DNA of 64,000 bases. It comes from Bosea sp. 685. Lineage in GTDB: Bacteria; Pseudomonadota; Alphaproteobacteria; Rhizobiales; Beijerinckiaceae. The stretch lies in contig NZ_CP134779.1 of assembly GCF_031884435.1 (NCBI RefSeq), positions 62,001 through 126,000 on the forward strand, read 5' to 3'. Below, one piece after another: positions 26,626-35,120 of the stretch. The position numbers and the translations under genes were made by a program. Below the pieces are notes generated by a model that saw only the letters and a list, made by a program, of their open reading frames with translations, had not been told where the DNA came from and ran no database searches. Position 1 is the first letter of the stretch, and each line of letters starts with the position of its first letter.

Positions 26626-26660
26626 AATAAAAAAGCGCCCCCGCCTGAAGGCGGAGGCGC
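26626..26660 (-). terminator. Rho-independent terminator of the minus-strand oxidase operon
   Basis: The stem GCGCCTCCGCC / GGCGGGGGCGC (TTCA loop) on the minus strand is followed by a T6 run, right after the ridA stop. It closes the nine-gene operon that starts at 34998. On the plus strand it ends the DUF4156 gene without a T tract. Confidence 0.85.
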
Positions 26661-26688
26661 GAATTGCTGATGCCGTCTTAGAGCCGGA

Positions 26689-27036
26689 TCAGCCCTTGGC
26701 GGCGGTGACCACGACCTCGATCAGCGTGGTGCCGCCGAGATCGGCGACGCCGACGGTGGCGCGGGTCGGCAGGCCATCGCCGAAGAAAGCGGTCCAGACC
26801 GGGTCCATCTCCTTCTTCATCGACAGGTCCGTGACGAAGATCGTCGCGGCGACGATCGCGGTCCGGTCGAGGCCAACCTCGCCGAGATAGCCCTCGATCT
26901 TGGTCAGGATGTTCTGGGTCTGCGGGCCCATCGACTGGGTCGTATCATCGGCGGTGGTGCCGCCGACGAAGACCAGACCACCGGTCTGGACGACGCGGTT
27001 CTGGATCGGGGTCTTGATGCTGCGCTTGATGGTCAT
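26689..27036 (-). CDS. RidA/YjgF family enamine/imine deaminase
   Basis: A 115-residue RidA-family protein that hydrolyses reactive enamines and imines released by amino acid dehydrating or oxidising enzymes. The hallmarks are GGLVFVGGTTADDTTQSMGPQT, a central helix (TKIEGYLGEVGLDRTAIVAATIFVTD) and the barrel end VGVADLGGTTLIEVVVTAAKG. The characteristic arginine (RATVGVADL) that binds the substrate carboxylate is present. The start ATG at 27036 has AGGAGA seven bases upstream. It is the last gene of an operon with three FAD oxidoreductase subunits, whose imine products it probably handles. Confidence 0.9.
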   Translation of the reverse strand: MTIKRSIKTPIQNRVVQTGGLVFVGGTTADDTTQSMGPQTQNILTKIEGYLGEVGLDRTAIVAATIFVTDLSMKKEMDPVWTAFFGDGLPTRATVGVADLGGTTLIEVVVTAAKG

Positions 27037-27085
27037 TTCGTCTTCTCCTGTGGTGAAAGGGTCGGTAGCCGTCACGACGCAGCCA

Positions 27086-28213
27086 TCACGACGCCTGCGC
27101 GAAGCGGGCAATGTCGAGCCCGTCGATGGGTACATTGCTGTGGCCGGTCGCGATGATTTCGGCCATGACCGCGCCGGCGCCCGGCCCGAGCTGGAAGCCA
27201 TGGGCGGAGAAGCCGAACTGGTGATAGACGCCCTCATGCCTGGCGCTGGGCCCAAAGCAGGGCAGGTCGTCGGGCATGCGCGCCTCGATGCCGGCCCAGG
27301 CGCGCAGGATCGGCGCTCCGCGCATGATCGGGAACAGGTCCCAGACTGTCTTCGCATTGGTCGCGAGCTTGCCCCAGTCGAGGATCGTCCTGTTCTCGTC
27401 GCGGATGGCGCGGCCGAGATAGCCGCCGCCGATCAGGACGGTGCCGTTGCCGAATTGCTTGAAGGAGAGTTTTCGGCCGCGCAGGATCACGACCGGCTTG
27501 ATGAAGGCCGGCATCGGCGCAGTGACCATCAGCATCGGTGCGATCACCTCCAGCGGCACGGGCTCACCGAGATCAGCGGCGATGCGGTCGGCCCAGGCGC
27601 CGGCGGCGTTGACGATGCGGGGACTGAAGAAATCGCCGGCATCGGTGACGACACGCCAGTTTGCGCCGTCGCGCTCGACCTTCGTGACCTTGACGCCCTC
27701 GCGGATCGTCGCCCCCATTTCGGAGGCCTTGCGCTTGAAGGCCTGGGTGGCACGCAGCGGAATGGCGGCGCCGTCGCGGCGCGAGATCACGCCGCCGGGG
27801 CAGGTCTCGGAGACGGCCGGGACGATCTCGCGCAGCTCCCTGGCGTCGATCATCTCCTCGTGATGGAAGCCGCGCAGGTTGAGATCCTCGACGCGGGCGC
27901 GGCAACCGGCGAGATCGGCCTCGTTTTCCGCGACCAGCACCTGGCCGTCCGAGGTGAAGCCGCAATCATCCTCGACGAGCTCGGCGATCCCATGCCAGAT
28001 CGCCATCGAGGTGTTGGAGAGCGGAATTTCCGCGACATGGCGCGCGAGCTGGCGCACGCCGCCGGCATTGACGCCCGAAGCATGGCGGCCGGCATGGTCC
28101 TTCTCGATCAGGATGACCGAGAGGCCGCGCAAGGCGCAGTGCAGCGCGGTCGAGCAGCCATGGATGCCGCCGCCGATGACGATGACATCGGCGCTGCGGC
28201 GCGGCCTGCTCAC
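27086..28213 (-). CDS. FAD-dependent amino acid oxidase/dehydrogenase (DAO superfamily)
   Basis: A 375-residue flavoprotein of the DAO/glycine oxidase/sarcosine oxidase-beta superfamily. It starts with the FAD motif VIGGGIHGCSTALHCALRG and has the RHASGVNAGGV block and the carboxy-terminal YHQFGFSAHGFQLGPGAG that closes the flavin site. It would oxidise an amine or amino acid to an imine. No signal peptide is visible. Its start overlaps the end of the preceding gene as ATGA. It is the second such catalytic subunit in the operon, besides the gene at 29965, and the two are only distantly alike. Confidence 0.85.
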   Translation of the reverse strand: MSRPRRSADVIVIGGGIHGCSTALHCALRGLSVILIEKDHAGRHASGVNAGGVRQLARHVAEIPLSNTSMAIWHGIAELVEDDCGFTSDGQVLVAENEADLAGCRARVEDLNLRGFHHEEMIDARELREIVPAVSETCPGGVISRRDGAAIPLRATQAFKRKASEMGATIREGVKVTKVERDGANWRVVTDAGDFFSPRIVNAAGAWADRIAADLGEPVPLEVIAPMLMVTAPMPAFIKPVVILRGRKLSFKQFGNGTVLIGGGYLGRAIRDENRTILDWGKLATNAKTVWDLFPIMRGAPILRAWAGIEARMPDDLPCFGPSARHEGVYHQFGFSAHGFQLGPGAGAVMAEIIATGHSNVPIDGLDIARFAQAS

Positions 28214-29667
28214 CGGACCACCGCTTTGACGGCCGCCTCGCTCTGCGGCAACGAGGCGAGCTCGGCCAGCGTCACCGGCTTCACCGGCGGGCGCAGGCGG
28301 TAATAGCCGACCTCGGCGGGTGTCGTGCCGCGCGTCTCAGCGATCAGCTCGACCACGGTCGGCCCGCAAAGCCGCCCTTGGCAAGGACCCATGCCGCAGC
28401 GCAAAAAAGCCTTCATCTGGTTGGGCCCGGTGACGCCAAGCCGTTTGGCGGCATCGCGCACCTGCCCGGCAGTGACCTCCTCGCAGCGGCAGATGATGGT
28501 GTCGTCCACGATTGGTGCGAGGAATTGCGTGGCCGGCTTGTAGAGCAGGTCGAGAAAGCGGCGGCCGCGCAGCGTGCGCCCGAGCGCCGTGCGGATCGGA
28601 GCGGCGTGATTGTCGCGCTCCGCGATGGTGATGCGGCCAAGCCGCCTGGCCGAGTCGAGCGCCGCGATCTCGCCACGCAGCGCCGCACTCTCGGCCCCGC
28701 CGATGCCGGCGCCGTCGCCGGCGATCGCGATACCTGGCACGGATGAGGCGAACCAATCGTCGAGCTGTGGCACCCAGCAATGCTGGACCGTGTCGAACTC
28801 ATGCGCGCAGCCGGCGGCATTGGAGAGGTTGACGCTCGGGATGACGCCCTGATGCAGCAGGAGCGTGTCGCAGGCGATGCTCTCCGAGGCGCCGCCGCGC
28901 TCGAAGCGGATGGTGGAGAGCCGGCCCGAGCCTTCGACTGCGAGGCTGGTGACGCCCCCGAGGAAGCGCAGGCTGCGGCGCGCCTTGGCCATCAGCTTTA
29001 GCCCCTTGGCGAGATAGGGCGAGCGCAGGAAGTCGGGCAGCGCGCCAAGCGCGGCTGGCCAGTTGCGCCGGGGCGTGGTGTCGAGGACGGCGACGATCTC
29101 GGCGCCGGCGGCGGCTAGCTGACCCGCCAGGAGATAGAGCAGCGGCCCGCAGCCGGCGATCACGGTGCGGCCCTTGGGGACGATCGCCGAACTCTTCAGC
29201 GCGATCTGCGCCGCGCCGGCCGTCATCACGCCGGGCAAGGTCCAGCCCGGGATCGGGAAGGGCCGCTCCTGCGCGCCGGTTGCCAGGATGACCTGCCCGG
29301 CGGTGATCAGCCGAGCGCGGCCGTCGAGCGAAAGGCCGATTTCGAAGGATGCTCCATCCGACTCGACGTCGGGAGCAATCGACCAGACGGTGCAGCGCGC
29401 GGCATAGGCGGCAGCCGAACGTTTGAGGCGGGCGACGAGGTCCGCACCGCGCCAGTAATCCACGCCGAGCACGGCGCGGTCGGTGACCGGCGTCGTCGTG
29501 ATCGACCGGTAGATCTGGCCGCCCGGCTCAGGGTTCTCGTCGACGAGCAGCACGGCAAGGCCGAGCTCGCTCGCGCGTGCCGCGGCCGAGAGGCCGGCGG
29601 GGCCGGCGCCGACGACGGCGAGGTCGTAATGCTCGGCGAGCTGGCCGATTTCGGTGAGGGGCTTCAT
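28210..29667 (-). CDS. FAD/NAD(P)-binding subunit with BFD-type [2Fe-2S] domain (HcnB-like)
   Basis: A 485-residue pyridine-nucleotide-disulfide-type flavoprotein. The amino end has the FAD motif VVGAGPAGLSAAARASELG and an ENPEPGGQIYR stretch typical of HcnB/opine oxidase/sarcosine oxidase-alpha-like subunits. The carboxy end carries four cysteines (CRCEEV ... CGMGPCQGRLC) of a BFD-like [2Fe-2S] domain. ATG overlaps on both sides tie it to the small 2Fe-2S gene and the DAO gene. It is probably the electron-transferring subunit of a heteromeric amino acid dehydrogenase. Identity within the group is inferred. Confidence 0.88.
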   Translation of the reverse strand: MKPLTEIGQLAEHYDLAVVGAGPAGLSAAARASELGLAVLLVDENPEPGGQIYRSITTTPVTDRAVLGVDYWRGADLVARLKRSAAAYAARCTVWSIAPDVESDGASFEIGLSLDGRARLITAGQVILATGAQERPFPIPGWTLPGVMTAGAAQIALKSSAIVPKGRTVIAGCGPLLYLLAGQLAAAGAEIVAVLDTTPRRNWPAALGALPDFLRSPYLAKGLKLMAKARRSLRFLGGVTSLAVEGSGRLSTIRFERGGASESIACDTLLLHQGVIPSVNLSNAAGCAHEFDTVQHCWVPQLDDWFASSVPGIAIAGDGAGIGGAESAALRGEIAALDSARRLGRITIAERDNHAAPIRTALGRTLRGRRFLDLLYKPATQFLAPIVDDTIICRCEEVTAGQVRDAAKRLGVTGPNQMKAFLRCGMGPCQGRLCGPTVVELIAETRGTTPAEVGYYRLRPPVKPVTLAELASLPQSEAAVKAVVR

Positions 29668-29972
29668 CCTTGCATTTCCTCGGGCTGACGCCGGCCATGC
29701 TGGGTTTCAATGGTCATGCCGTCGCGCAGCGGCACCATGCAGCCTTGCCGGTTGCCGACGCCGTCGATGACCACGAGGCATTCGAAGCAGACGCCCATCA
29801 GGCAATAGGGCGCGCGCGGCGCGCCTGAGACAGGGGTTTCGCGGCAGACATCGACGCCGTTCGCCAGCAGGGAGGCTGCGACCGTGTCACCGTCGCGCCC
29901 AATCAGCGGGCGGCCGTCGAAGCTGAAGCTGAGCGTGGCGGCGCTCTTGGCGTCAGACATGGGCCTAAACAT
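29664..29972 (-). CDS. Small [2Fe-2S] ferredoxin-type subunit (HcnA-like)
   Basis: A ~102-residue 2Fe-2S protein like HcnA and the amino-terminal part of sarcosine oxidase alpha. The opening beta-hairpin contains FSFDGRPLIGRDGDTVAASLL. The cluster cysteines lie in YCLMGVCFECLVVIDG with a later Cys in RQGCMVPL and an earlier VCRETP, similar to the family pattern. Two starts are possible, ATG at 29972 (overlapping the stop of the upstream DAO gene, GGAGG close by) and ATG at 29960. Its end overlaps the HcnB-like gene as ATGA, so the two are made together. Confidence 0.85.
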   Translation of the reverse strand: MFRPMSDAKSAATLSFSFDGRPLIGRDGDTVAASLLANGVDVCRETPVSGAPRAPYCLMGVCFECLVVIDGVGNRQGCMVPLRDGMTIETQHGRRQPEEMQG

Positions 29973-31086
29973 GGAACCTCCGTGCGGAAAAGCTCGCGAC
30001 CGCGTCCGGCAGCACGCCGGAGAGAATGGCGGGGGCGAGCGTCAGGACATGGTTGGCAGCCAGCGTCACGCCGGAATGGCAGGTGACGACGAAGGCGCCA
30101 GGGCAGCTTCGGGACAGGTCGTAGATCGGGAAGCCGTCAGGGCTCATCACGCGCAGCGCCGACCAGGTCCTCACCACGTTGAGCCCGGCGAGGCGCGGGA
30201 ACATCCTGACCGCGCGCTCGGCCATGACCGAGAGAATCGGCTGGCCGACGACCGTGTCGAAGCCGCGATCCTCCTGGCTGTCGCCGATCATGACGCCGCC
30301 CTCATCGGTCTGGCGGACCGTCACCATCGGATTGTGCAGGAAGGGCGCGGTCTTCTCGGTGACGATGATCTGGCCCTTGCTCGGCTTCACCGGCGCGTCG
30401 AGGCCGACCATCGGCGCGAGCCGGGCATTGCCGAGCCCGGCTGCGAGCACGACCTTGGCCGTGGCGATCTCACCCCAGGAGCCATTGATGCGGAAGCCGC
30501 CGTCGCGGGGCGTGATGCTCTCGACCGGGCAGTTCGGCCGGTAATCGACGCCGCGACGCGTCGTCGCCTCGCGCAGCGCCCGGAACAGCTTGAGCGAGTT
30601 CACATGGCCGTCGAGCGGGGAATAGATCGCGCCGACCACGTCCTTGCCGATATCGGGCAGACGCCGTTTCGTCTCGGCGTGGCCGAGGACTTCATAGGGG
30701 AAATCGGTCAGCGTCGTCTGGTTGTGCAGGCGATGCATCGCATCGACGCGCTTCCCGAGTTCGTCCTGTGACAGGCAGAGCATGAAGCCGCCGGGTTGGC
30801 TGTGGGCGACGTCGATACCGGTCTCTTCACCGAGGATGTCGGCAAGCCCGTGCCAGTCATCGGCCGAACGGCGCGACCACATCGCGTATTCCGGCATGCC
30901 GAAGCCTTTCGACTGCACCCAGACCAGTGCAAAATTGCCGCGCGAAGCCCGAGGCACCGCGTCGCCTTCGTCGAGGATGGTGACGCGCGCGCCGCTGCGG
31001 GCGAGCCCCAGCGCGATCGCGCCGCCGACCACGCCGCCGCCGATGACGACGACGTCCGGTTCCGTGTGATTGCTCTTGGACGACAC
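29965..31086 (-). CDS. FAD-dependent oxidoreductase (DAO superfamily, HcnC-like catalytic subunit)
   Basis: A 373-residue flavoprotein beginning with VVVIGGGVVGGAIALGLARSG (FAD Rossmann motif), with RASRGNFALVW next to the flavin and a carboxy end (TCHSGVTLAANHV) like other DAO enzymes. It would oxidise an amino acid or opine-like substrate. Six bases separate it from the upstream permease gene, and its stop overlaps or abuts the 2Fe-2S subunit start. With the two downstream subunits it matches the HcnA-HcnB-HcnC arrangement found in opine oxidases, D-hydroxyproline dehydrogenase-type and HCN synthase complexes. HCN synthesis is unlikely given the adjacent importer. Substrate unknown. Confidence 0.85.
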   Translation of the reverse strand: MSSKSNHTEPDVVVIGGGVVGGAIALGLARSGARVTILDEGDAVPRASRGNFALVWVQSKGFGMPEYAMWSRRSADDWHGLADILGEETGIDVAHSQPGGFMLCLSQDELGKRVDAMHRLHNQTTLTDFPYEVLGHAETKRRLPDIGKDVVGAIYSPLDGHVNSLKLFRALREATTRRGVDYRPNCPVESITPRDGGFRINGSWGEIATAKVVLAAGLGNARLAPMVGLDAPVKPSKGQIIVTEKTAPFLHNPMVTVRQTDEGGVMIGDSQEDRGFDTVVGQPILSVMAERAVRMFPRLAGLNVVRTWSALRVMSPDGFPIYDLSRSCPGAFVVTCHSGVTLAANHVLTLAPAILSGVLPDAVASFSARRFHV

Positions 31087-31092
31087 GTGGGT

Positions 31093-31893
31093 TCAGCCTT
31101 TTCCGGTTCCGACGAACAGCCGGTCGAGCCCGAACAGCCGGTCCAGCGCGATCAGGAGACCGGCGGTAAGGGCGATCAGACAGGTCGAGACGGCTGCGAT
31201 GAGAGGGTCGATATTGTCCTGGATGTAGAGGAACATCCGAACGGGCAGGGTCACGGTTGCAGGCGAGGCGATGAAGACGGTCATCGTCACCTCGTCGAAG
31301 GAGTTGATCGCGGCCAGCAGCCAGCCCGAGACCACGCCGGGCAGGATCAAGGGCAGCGTCACCCTGCGGAACACCGTGGCATGGCCGGCGCCGAGCGAGA
31401 TCGCCGCATGCTCGATGCGCTGGTCGATGCCGTAGGAGGCGGCGAGCACGAGCCTGAGCGCGAAGGGCAGCACCACGATGATGTGGCTGAGCACCAGCCC
31501 GAGGAAGGTGCCGGACAGGCCGATCTGGGTGAAGAAGCGCAGGAAGGCGATGCCGAGCACGACATGAGGCACCATCAGGGGCGACATGAACAGCGTGGTC
31601 AGAGCCTCGCGCCCGGGAAAGCGGTGACGGGCGATGGCGAGCGCTGCGGGCACGGCGAGCATGATCGCGACCGTCGAGGACAGGGCCGCGAGCCAGAGCG
31701 AGTCGCGGAAGGCGCGGATGAATTCGGGATAGTCGAAGATCGCCTTGAACCAGCGCAGGCTCGGGCCGCGCGTCGGCAGCGAGAGATAGCCCTCCGGCGT
31801 GAAGGCGACGACGCAGACAATCAGTAGCGGCGCCAGCATGAAGATGACGAAGAGCGCGTGGAAGCAGAGCGCGAGCGGGCCGTTGCGTCTCAT
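31093..31893 (-). CDS. ABC importer permease, PotC-like
   Basis: A 266-residue inner-membrane permease of the spermidine/putrescine (PotC) type. Six membrane segments are visible, the first ALCFHALFVIFMLAPLLIV. The EAA loop is EHAAISLGAGHATVFRRV. It overlaps the partner permease by ATGA and ends six bases before the DAO gene. Transport of a polyamine- or opine-like compound is consistent with the class and with the oxidase subunits, but the ligand cannot be named. Confidence 0.9.
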   Translation of the reverse strand: MRRNGPLALCFHALFVIFMLAPLLIVCVVAFTPEGYLSLPTRGPSLRWFKAIFDYPEFIRAFRDSLWLAALSSTVAIMLAVPAALAIARHRFPGREALTTLFMSPLMVPHVVLGIAFLRFFTQIGLSGTFLGLVLSHIIVVLPFALRLVLAASYGIDQRIEHAAISLGAGHATVFRRVTLPLILPGVVSGWLLAAINSFDEVTMTVFIASPATVTLPVRMFLYIQDNIDPLIAAVSTCLIALTAGLLIALDRLFGLDRLFVGTGKG

Positions 31894-32756
31894 TCGAACA
31901 CCTGTGCGTAGCGGCGTTCGATCAGCCGGTTGGAGCCGACGGTGATGGCGACGAGAGCGGCGAGCAGCAGCACGGCGACGGCCGCGCCGAGCGGCCAGTT
32001 CAGCGTGTTCAGGAACTCGTCATAGGCGAGCGTGGAGGCGACCTTGAGACGTCTTCCGCCAATGATCGCGGGCGAGGCGAAGGCGCTCGCCGCCAGCGCG
32101 AAGACGATGATACCGCCAGACAGCATGCCGGGCACGATCTGCGGCAGGATCACGCGACGCCAGATCGTGATCCTGCCTGCTCCGAGCGAGAGCGCGGCGT
32201 TCTCGATCTGTGGGTCGAGCCGCTGCAGCGAGGCCCAGACGGCGAGGATCATGAAGGGGATGAGGACATGGATCAGCGCCACCACCACGCCCGTTTCGGT
32301 GAACATGAATTCGAGCGGAGCGCGGATCAGCCCAGCCGCCATCAGCCCCTGGTTGACGAGGCCGGTCGAGCCCAGGAGCAGCGCCCAGCCGAGCGTGCGC
32401 GCCACGACCGAGACCAGAAGCGGCCCGATGATGGCGAGCAGGCAGATGCCGCGCCAAGCCGGTGACATGCGGTTGAGGATATAGGCCTCCGGCACGCCGA
32501 TCAGCATGCAAAACAGCGTCACCAGCACGGCAATCCGGAAGGTGCGCAGGAAGATTTCGAAGAAATAGGAATCGGTGAAGATCTCGTGGAAGTTCTTCAG
32601 CGTGAACTCCGGCACGATGCCCTTGTACTGGCCCCAATCGTAGAAGGAGAGCAGCACGGTCATCGCCAGGGGAATGACGACCAGGCCGAGGAAGACGAGC
32701 AGGGCTGGTCCCGTCAGCCAATAGGGCGTGGCGCGTTGCGAGAGGGCGCGATTCAT
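31890..32756 (-). CDS. ABC importer permease, PotB-like
   Basis: A 288-residue inner-membrane permease of the PotB class with an amino-terminal segment YWLTGPALLVFLGLVVIP and an EAA loop ENAALSLGAGRITIWRRV. Six segments are expected. ATGA overlaps link it to the ATPase gene upstream and the PotC-like gene downstream, so the importer is made as one translationally coupled set. Confidence 0.9.
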   Translation of the reverse strand: MNRALSQRATPYWLTGPALLVFLGLVVIPLAMTVLLSFYDWGQYKGIVPEFTLKNFHEIFTDSYFFEIFLRTFRIAVLVTLFCMLIGVPEAYILNRMSPAWRGICLLAIIGPLLVSVVARTLGWALLLGSTGLVNQGLMAAGLIRAPLEFMFTETGVVVALIHVLIPFMILAVWASLQRLDPQIENAALSLGAGRITIWRRVILPQIVPGMLSGGIIVFALAASAFASPAIIGGRRLKVASTLAYDEFLNTLNWPLGAAVAVLLLAALVAITVGSNRLIERRYAQVFE

Positions 32757-33805
32757 CGCGCGTCCCCCGATGCAAGCAGCGCGGCGTCCGAGGGGGCGAA
32801 GCTCAGCTTCACGGTCTCGCCCTCGGCCGGGACGGGCTGGCCGTCATTATGGCGCATCAGGATGAGCGGGCCCGCCGCGCTGTCGGCCGTCAGCAGCCAA
32901 TGCGCGCCCTGGAAAACGCGGCTGGTCACGCGCGCCTCGAAACCGGGCGCGCCTGCCGCGGCCAGACTGAGCCGCTCCGGCCGGACCGCGAGCTGGACCG
33001 GGCCTGCGCCCGCATCTGCGATCGGTAGCGAGAAGGCGCCGATGCTGACCGCGCCGCTGCCATCACCGGTGCCGCGCAAAACGTTGGTCTTGCCGAGAAA
33101 GCTCGCGACGAACGCGCTGGCGGGCTTGCCATAGACGGCGTCGGGCGCGCCGATCTGCTCGACGCGGCCCTGGTTCATCAGCACGATCCGGTCCGACAGC
33201 GCCATCGCCTCGTGCTGGTCATGGGTGACGAGGATCGTCGTCGTACCGATCGAGCGCTGGATCTGGCGCAACTCGCTCTGCATCTCCTCGCGCAGCTTGG
33301 CGTCGAGATTGGAGAGGGGCTCGTCGAGCAGGAGCAGCGCCGGCTTGATCACCAGAGCGCGGGCGAGTGCGACACGCTGCTGCTGTCCGCCCGACATGCG
33401 CCTTGGATAGCGATCGGCGAAGCCCTTCAGCCCGACCAGCGCCATCGCCTCCAGCGTGCGTGTCTCGCGCTCGGCCTTGTCGATCCCGCGCATCTCGAGC
33501 CCGAAGGCGATATTCTCAGCCACCGTCATATGCGGGAACAGCGCATAGCTCTGGAAGACGATGCCGAGCCCGCGCTTGTTGGGCGGCACGGCGACGAGAT
33601 CACCGCCATCGAGCAGGATGCGGCCCCGGTCGACGGGCACGAAGCCGGCGATCATCTGCAAGGTCGTGGTCTTGCCGCAGCCGGAGGGGCCGAGCAGCGA
33701 GACGAACTCTCCGCGCTCGACCAAAAGGTCGAGCCCTTCGACGGCAACGGCGCTGCCATAGGACTTGCCCAGCCCTTCGAGTACGAGATGCGACATTGGG
33801 TTCAC
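32753..33805 (-). CDS. ABC importer ATPase, PotA-like
   Basis: A 350-residue cytosolic ATPase. It has Walker A LLGPSGCGKTT near residue 40, the signature RMSGGQQQRVALARAL, Walker B LLLLDEPLSN and a carboxy-terminal TOBE domain from about residue 250. Start is MNPMSHL or the Met three codons later. The stop overlaps the PotB-like permease by ATGA. It is separated from the binding-protein gene by a family A repeat, which could lower its expression relative to the binding protein. Confidence 0.92.
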   Translation of the reverse strand: MNPMSHLVLEGLGKSYGSAVAVEGLDLLVERGEFVSLLGPSGCGKTTTLQMIAGFVPVDRGRILLDGGDLVAVPPNKRGLGIVFQSYALFPHMTVAENIAFGLEMRGIDKAERETRTLEAMALVGLKGFADRYPRRMSGGQQQRVALARALVIKPALLLLDEPLSNLDAKLREEMQSELRQIQRSIGTTTILVTHDQHEAMALSDRIVLMNQGRVEQIGAPDAVYGKPASAFVASFLGKTNVLRGTGDGSGAVSIGAFSLPIADAGAGPVQLAVRPERLSLAAAGAPGFEARVTSRVFQGAHWLLTADSAAGPLILMRHNDGQPVPAEGETVKLSFAPSDAALLASGDAR

Positions 33806-33837
33806 TGACGTTTCAGAAAAGACTGGGGGAACTCTGC

Positions 33838-33923
33838 CGTCGTCCCGGGCTTGACCCGGGATCCATGCCGGAACGGTTCAGGCATGGATCCCGGATCTTC
33901 GCTTCGCTACGTCCGGGATGACG
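33838..33923. repeat. Intergenic palindromic repeat, family A, copy 3
   Basis: Inverted ends CGTCGTCCCGGG and GTCCGGGATGACG enclose an inner pair CCCGGGATCCATGCCG / CATGGATCCCGG. It lies between the binding protein and ATPase genes, on the operon's transcribed strand, and could act as an intercistronic stem-loop. Confidence 0.8.
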
Positions 33924-33945
33924 GAGAGGTTCAAAGGAGGGCGTG

Positions 33946-34998
33946 TTACCGCTCAACCTCGCGGTTCCAGCGCTTGGTCCATTCCTCGCGCTTGGCATTG
34001 GCGATGTCCCAGTCGACCGCCTTGAGCTTCTTCACGTCCTCGCCATAGGGCAGGCCCTTCTGCTCCTCGGTCGTCAGTGTCACCGTGGTGTTGGCCGGGC
34101 CGAAGCCGGCTCCGGTCGCCATCACCTTCTGGATCGGCGGCGAGAGCATGAACTGGATGAAGGCGTTGGCCTCGGCGGCGTTCTTGGAGCCCTCGATCGG
34201 GCAGGCGGCAACGCCGAGCGCATAGCCGCCTTCCTTGGGATAGACGAACTCGACCGGGAAGCCGGTGTCGGCGAAGGCCTTGACGCGGCCCGAACCCCAG
34301 ACGCCGAGCACGGCCTGCCCGTTCTGGAAGAGTTCGGTCATCTTCGCCGGGGAGGGCTCATAGGCGACGATGTTGGGGTTGATCTTGTCCTTGAAGGCCT
34401 TGAAGCCGGCCTCGATATTGCTCTCGCCGCCGCCGCCGAGCTGCGCGAAGGCGATGAGGGCATGCAGGCCGTAGGTGTTGTTGATCGGCGGGACCACGAT
34501 CTTCTTGCCGTAGGTCTTGGCCTTGAGATCGTTCCAGGAGGTCGGCGCCGGCCATTTGTTCTCGTCGAAGATCTTCTTGTTGTAGAACAGGCCCGTGCCG
34601 ACGAGGCCGAGCCCGACGCCCTTGTTCGACTTGAACTTCATCACCGGCGCGACGTCCTTGTAGACGGGGCCGTCGGTCAGCGTGCCGCAGAAGCCGAGCG
34701 CCACGGCCTGATAGGCCGGGCCGTCATCGACGATGGCGACGTCGATCTGCTGGTTGCCTTTCTGCGCCTGCAGCTTGGCCAGCGTGTCCGTGGAGTTGCC
34801 GGCGACGTATTCGATCTTGACGTTGGCCTGCTTCTCGAAGGCCGGAATGACCTCCTTGCGCATCGTCTGCTCATAGGAGCCGCCATAGCCGGCGACGAAC
34901 AACGTCTTCTGCTGCGCCATGGCCGCTCCGGCCGTGCCGAGCGCCGTGGTGGTCAGCAGCAGTCCTACCCAAGCGAATTTCATAGAAGCGAATTTCAT
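33946..34998 (-). CDS. ABC importer substrate-binding protein, PotD/PotF type
   Basis: A 350-residue periplasmic receptor with the signal peptide FAWVGLLLTTTALGTAGAAMA cleaved near AQQ. The mature part fits the spermidine/putrescine or AfuA-type binding-protein group (FVAGYGGSYEQTMRKEVIPAF, PTSWNDLKAKTYGKK, GVWGSGR). The first Met has GAGGAGG close upstream, but the first 15 bases are a direct repeat of the next 15, giving MKFASMKFAW, so two starts are offered. It heads the nine-gene operon that runs to 26689. A LysR gene is divergent. Confidence 0.9.
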   Translation of the reverse strand: MKFASMKFAWVGLLLTTTALGTAGAAMAQQKTLFVAGYGGSYEQTMRKEVIPAFEKQANVKIEYVAGNSTDTLAKLQAQKGNQQIDVAIVDDGPAYQAVALGFCGTLTDGPVYKDVAPVMKFKSNKGVGLGLVGTGLFYNKKIFDENKWPAPTSWNDLKAKTYGKKIVVPPINNTYGLHALIAFAQLGGGGESNIEAGFKAFKDKINPNIVAYEPSPAKMTELFQNGQAVLGVWGSGRVKAFADTGFPVEFVYPKEGGYALGVAACPIEGSKNAAEANAFIQFMLSPPIQKVMATGAGFGPANTTVTLTTEEQKGLPYGEDVKKLKAVDWDIANAKREEWTKRWNREVER

Positions 34999-35061
34999 GG
35001 ACCCCTCCTCATTTTTTGAGTGATGGCGGGAGGGTCTGCGACAGTTTCGACTTGGTCAAAT

Positions 35062-35072
35062 CGAATGATTCG
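35062..35072. promoter_or_regulatory. Candidate LysR operator in the divergent promoter region
   Basis: The 122-base divergent gap (34999-35120) contains CGAAT-G-ATTCG, a near-perfect palindrome, in an AT-richer patch. LysR proteins usually bind such imperfect palindromes in the gap to the divergent operon. The position is plausible, but it is not supported by any comparison. Confidence 0.35.
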
Positions 35073-35120
35073 TTCAATCCATGCCGAAATGTTATGGTTT
35101 GCGGGGGGCAACATCATCGC

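Noticed and set aside
29965..31086. Hydrogen cyanide synthase hcnABC
   Set aside because: The arrangement is HcnABC-like, but the importer, RidA, second DAO and LysR point to catabolism; sequence class alone does not support cyanide production.
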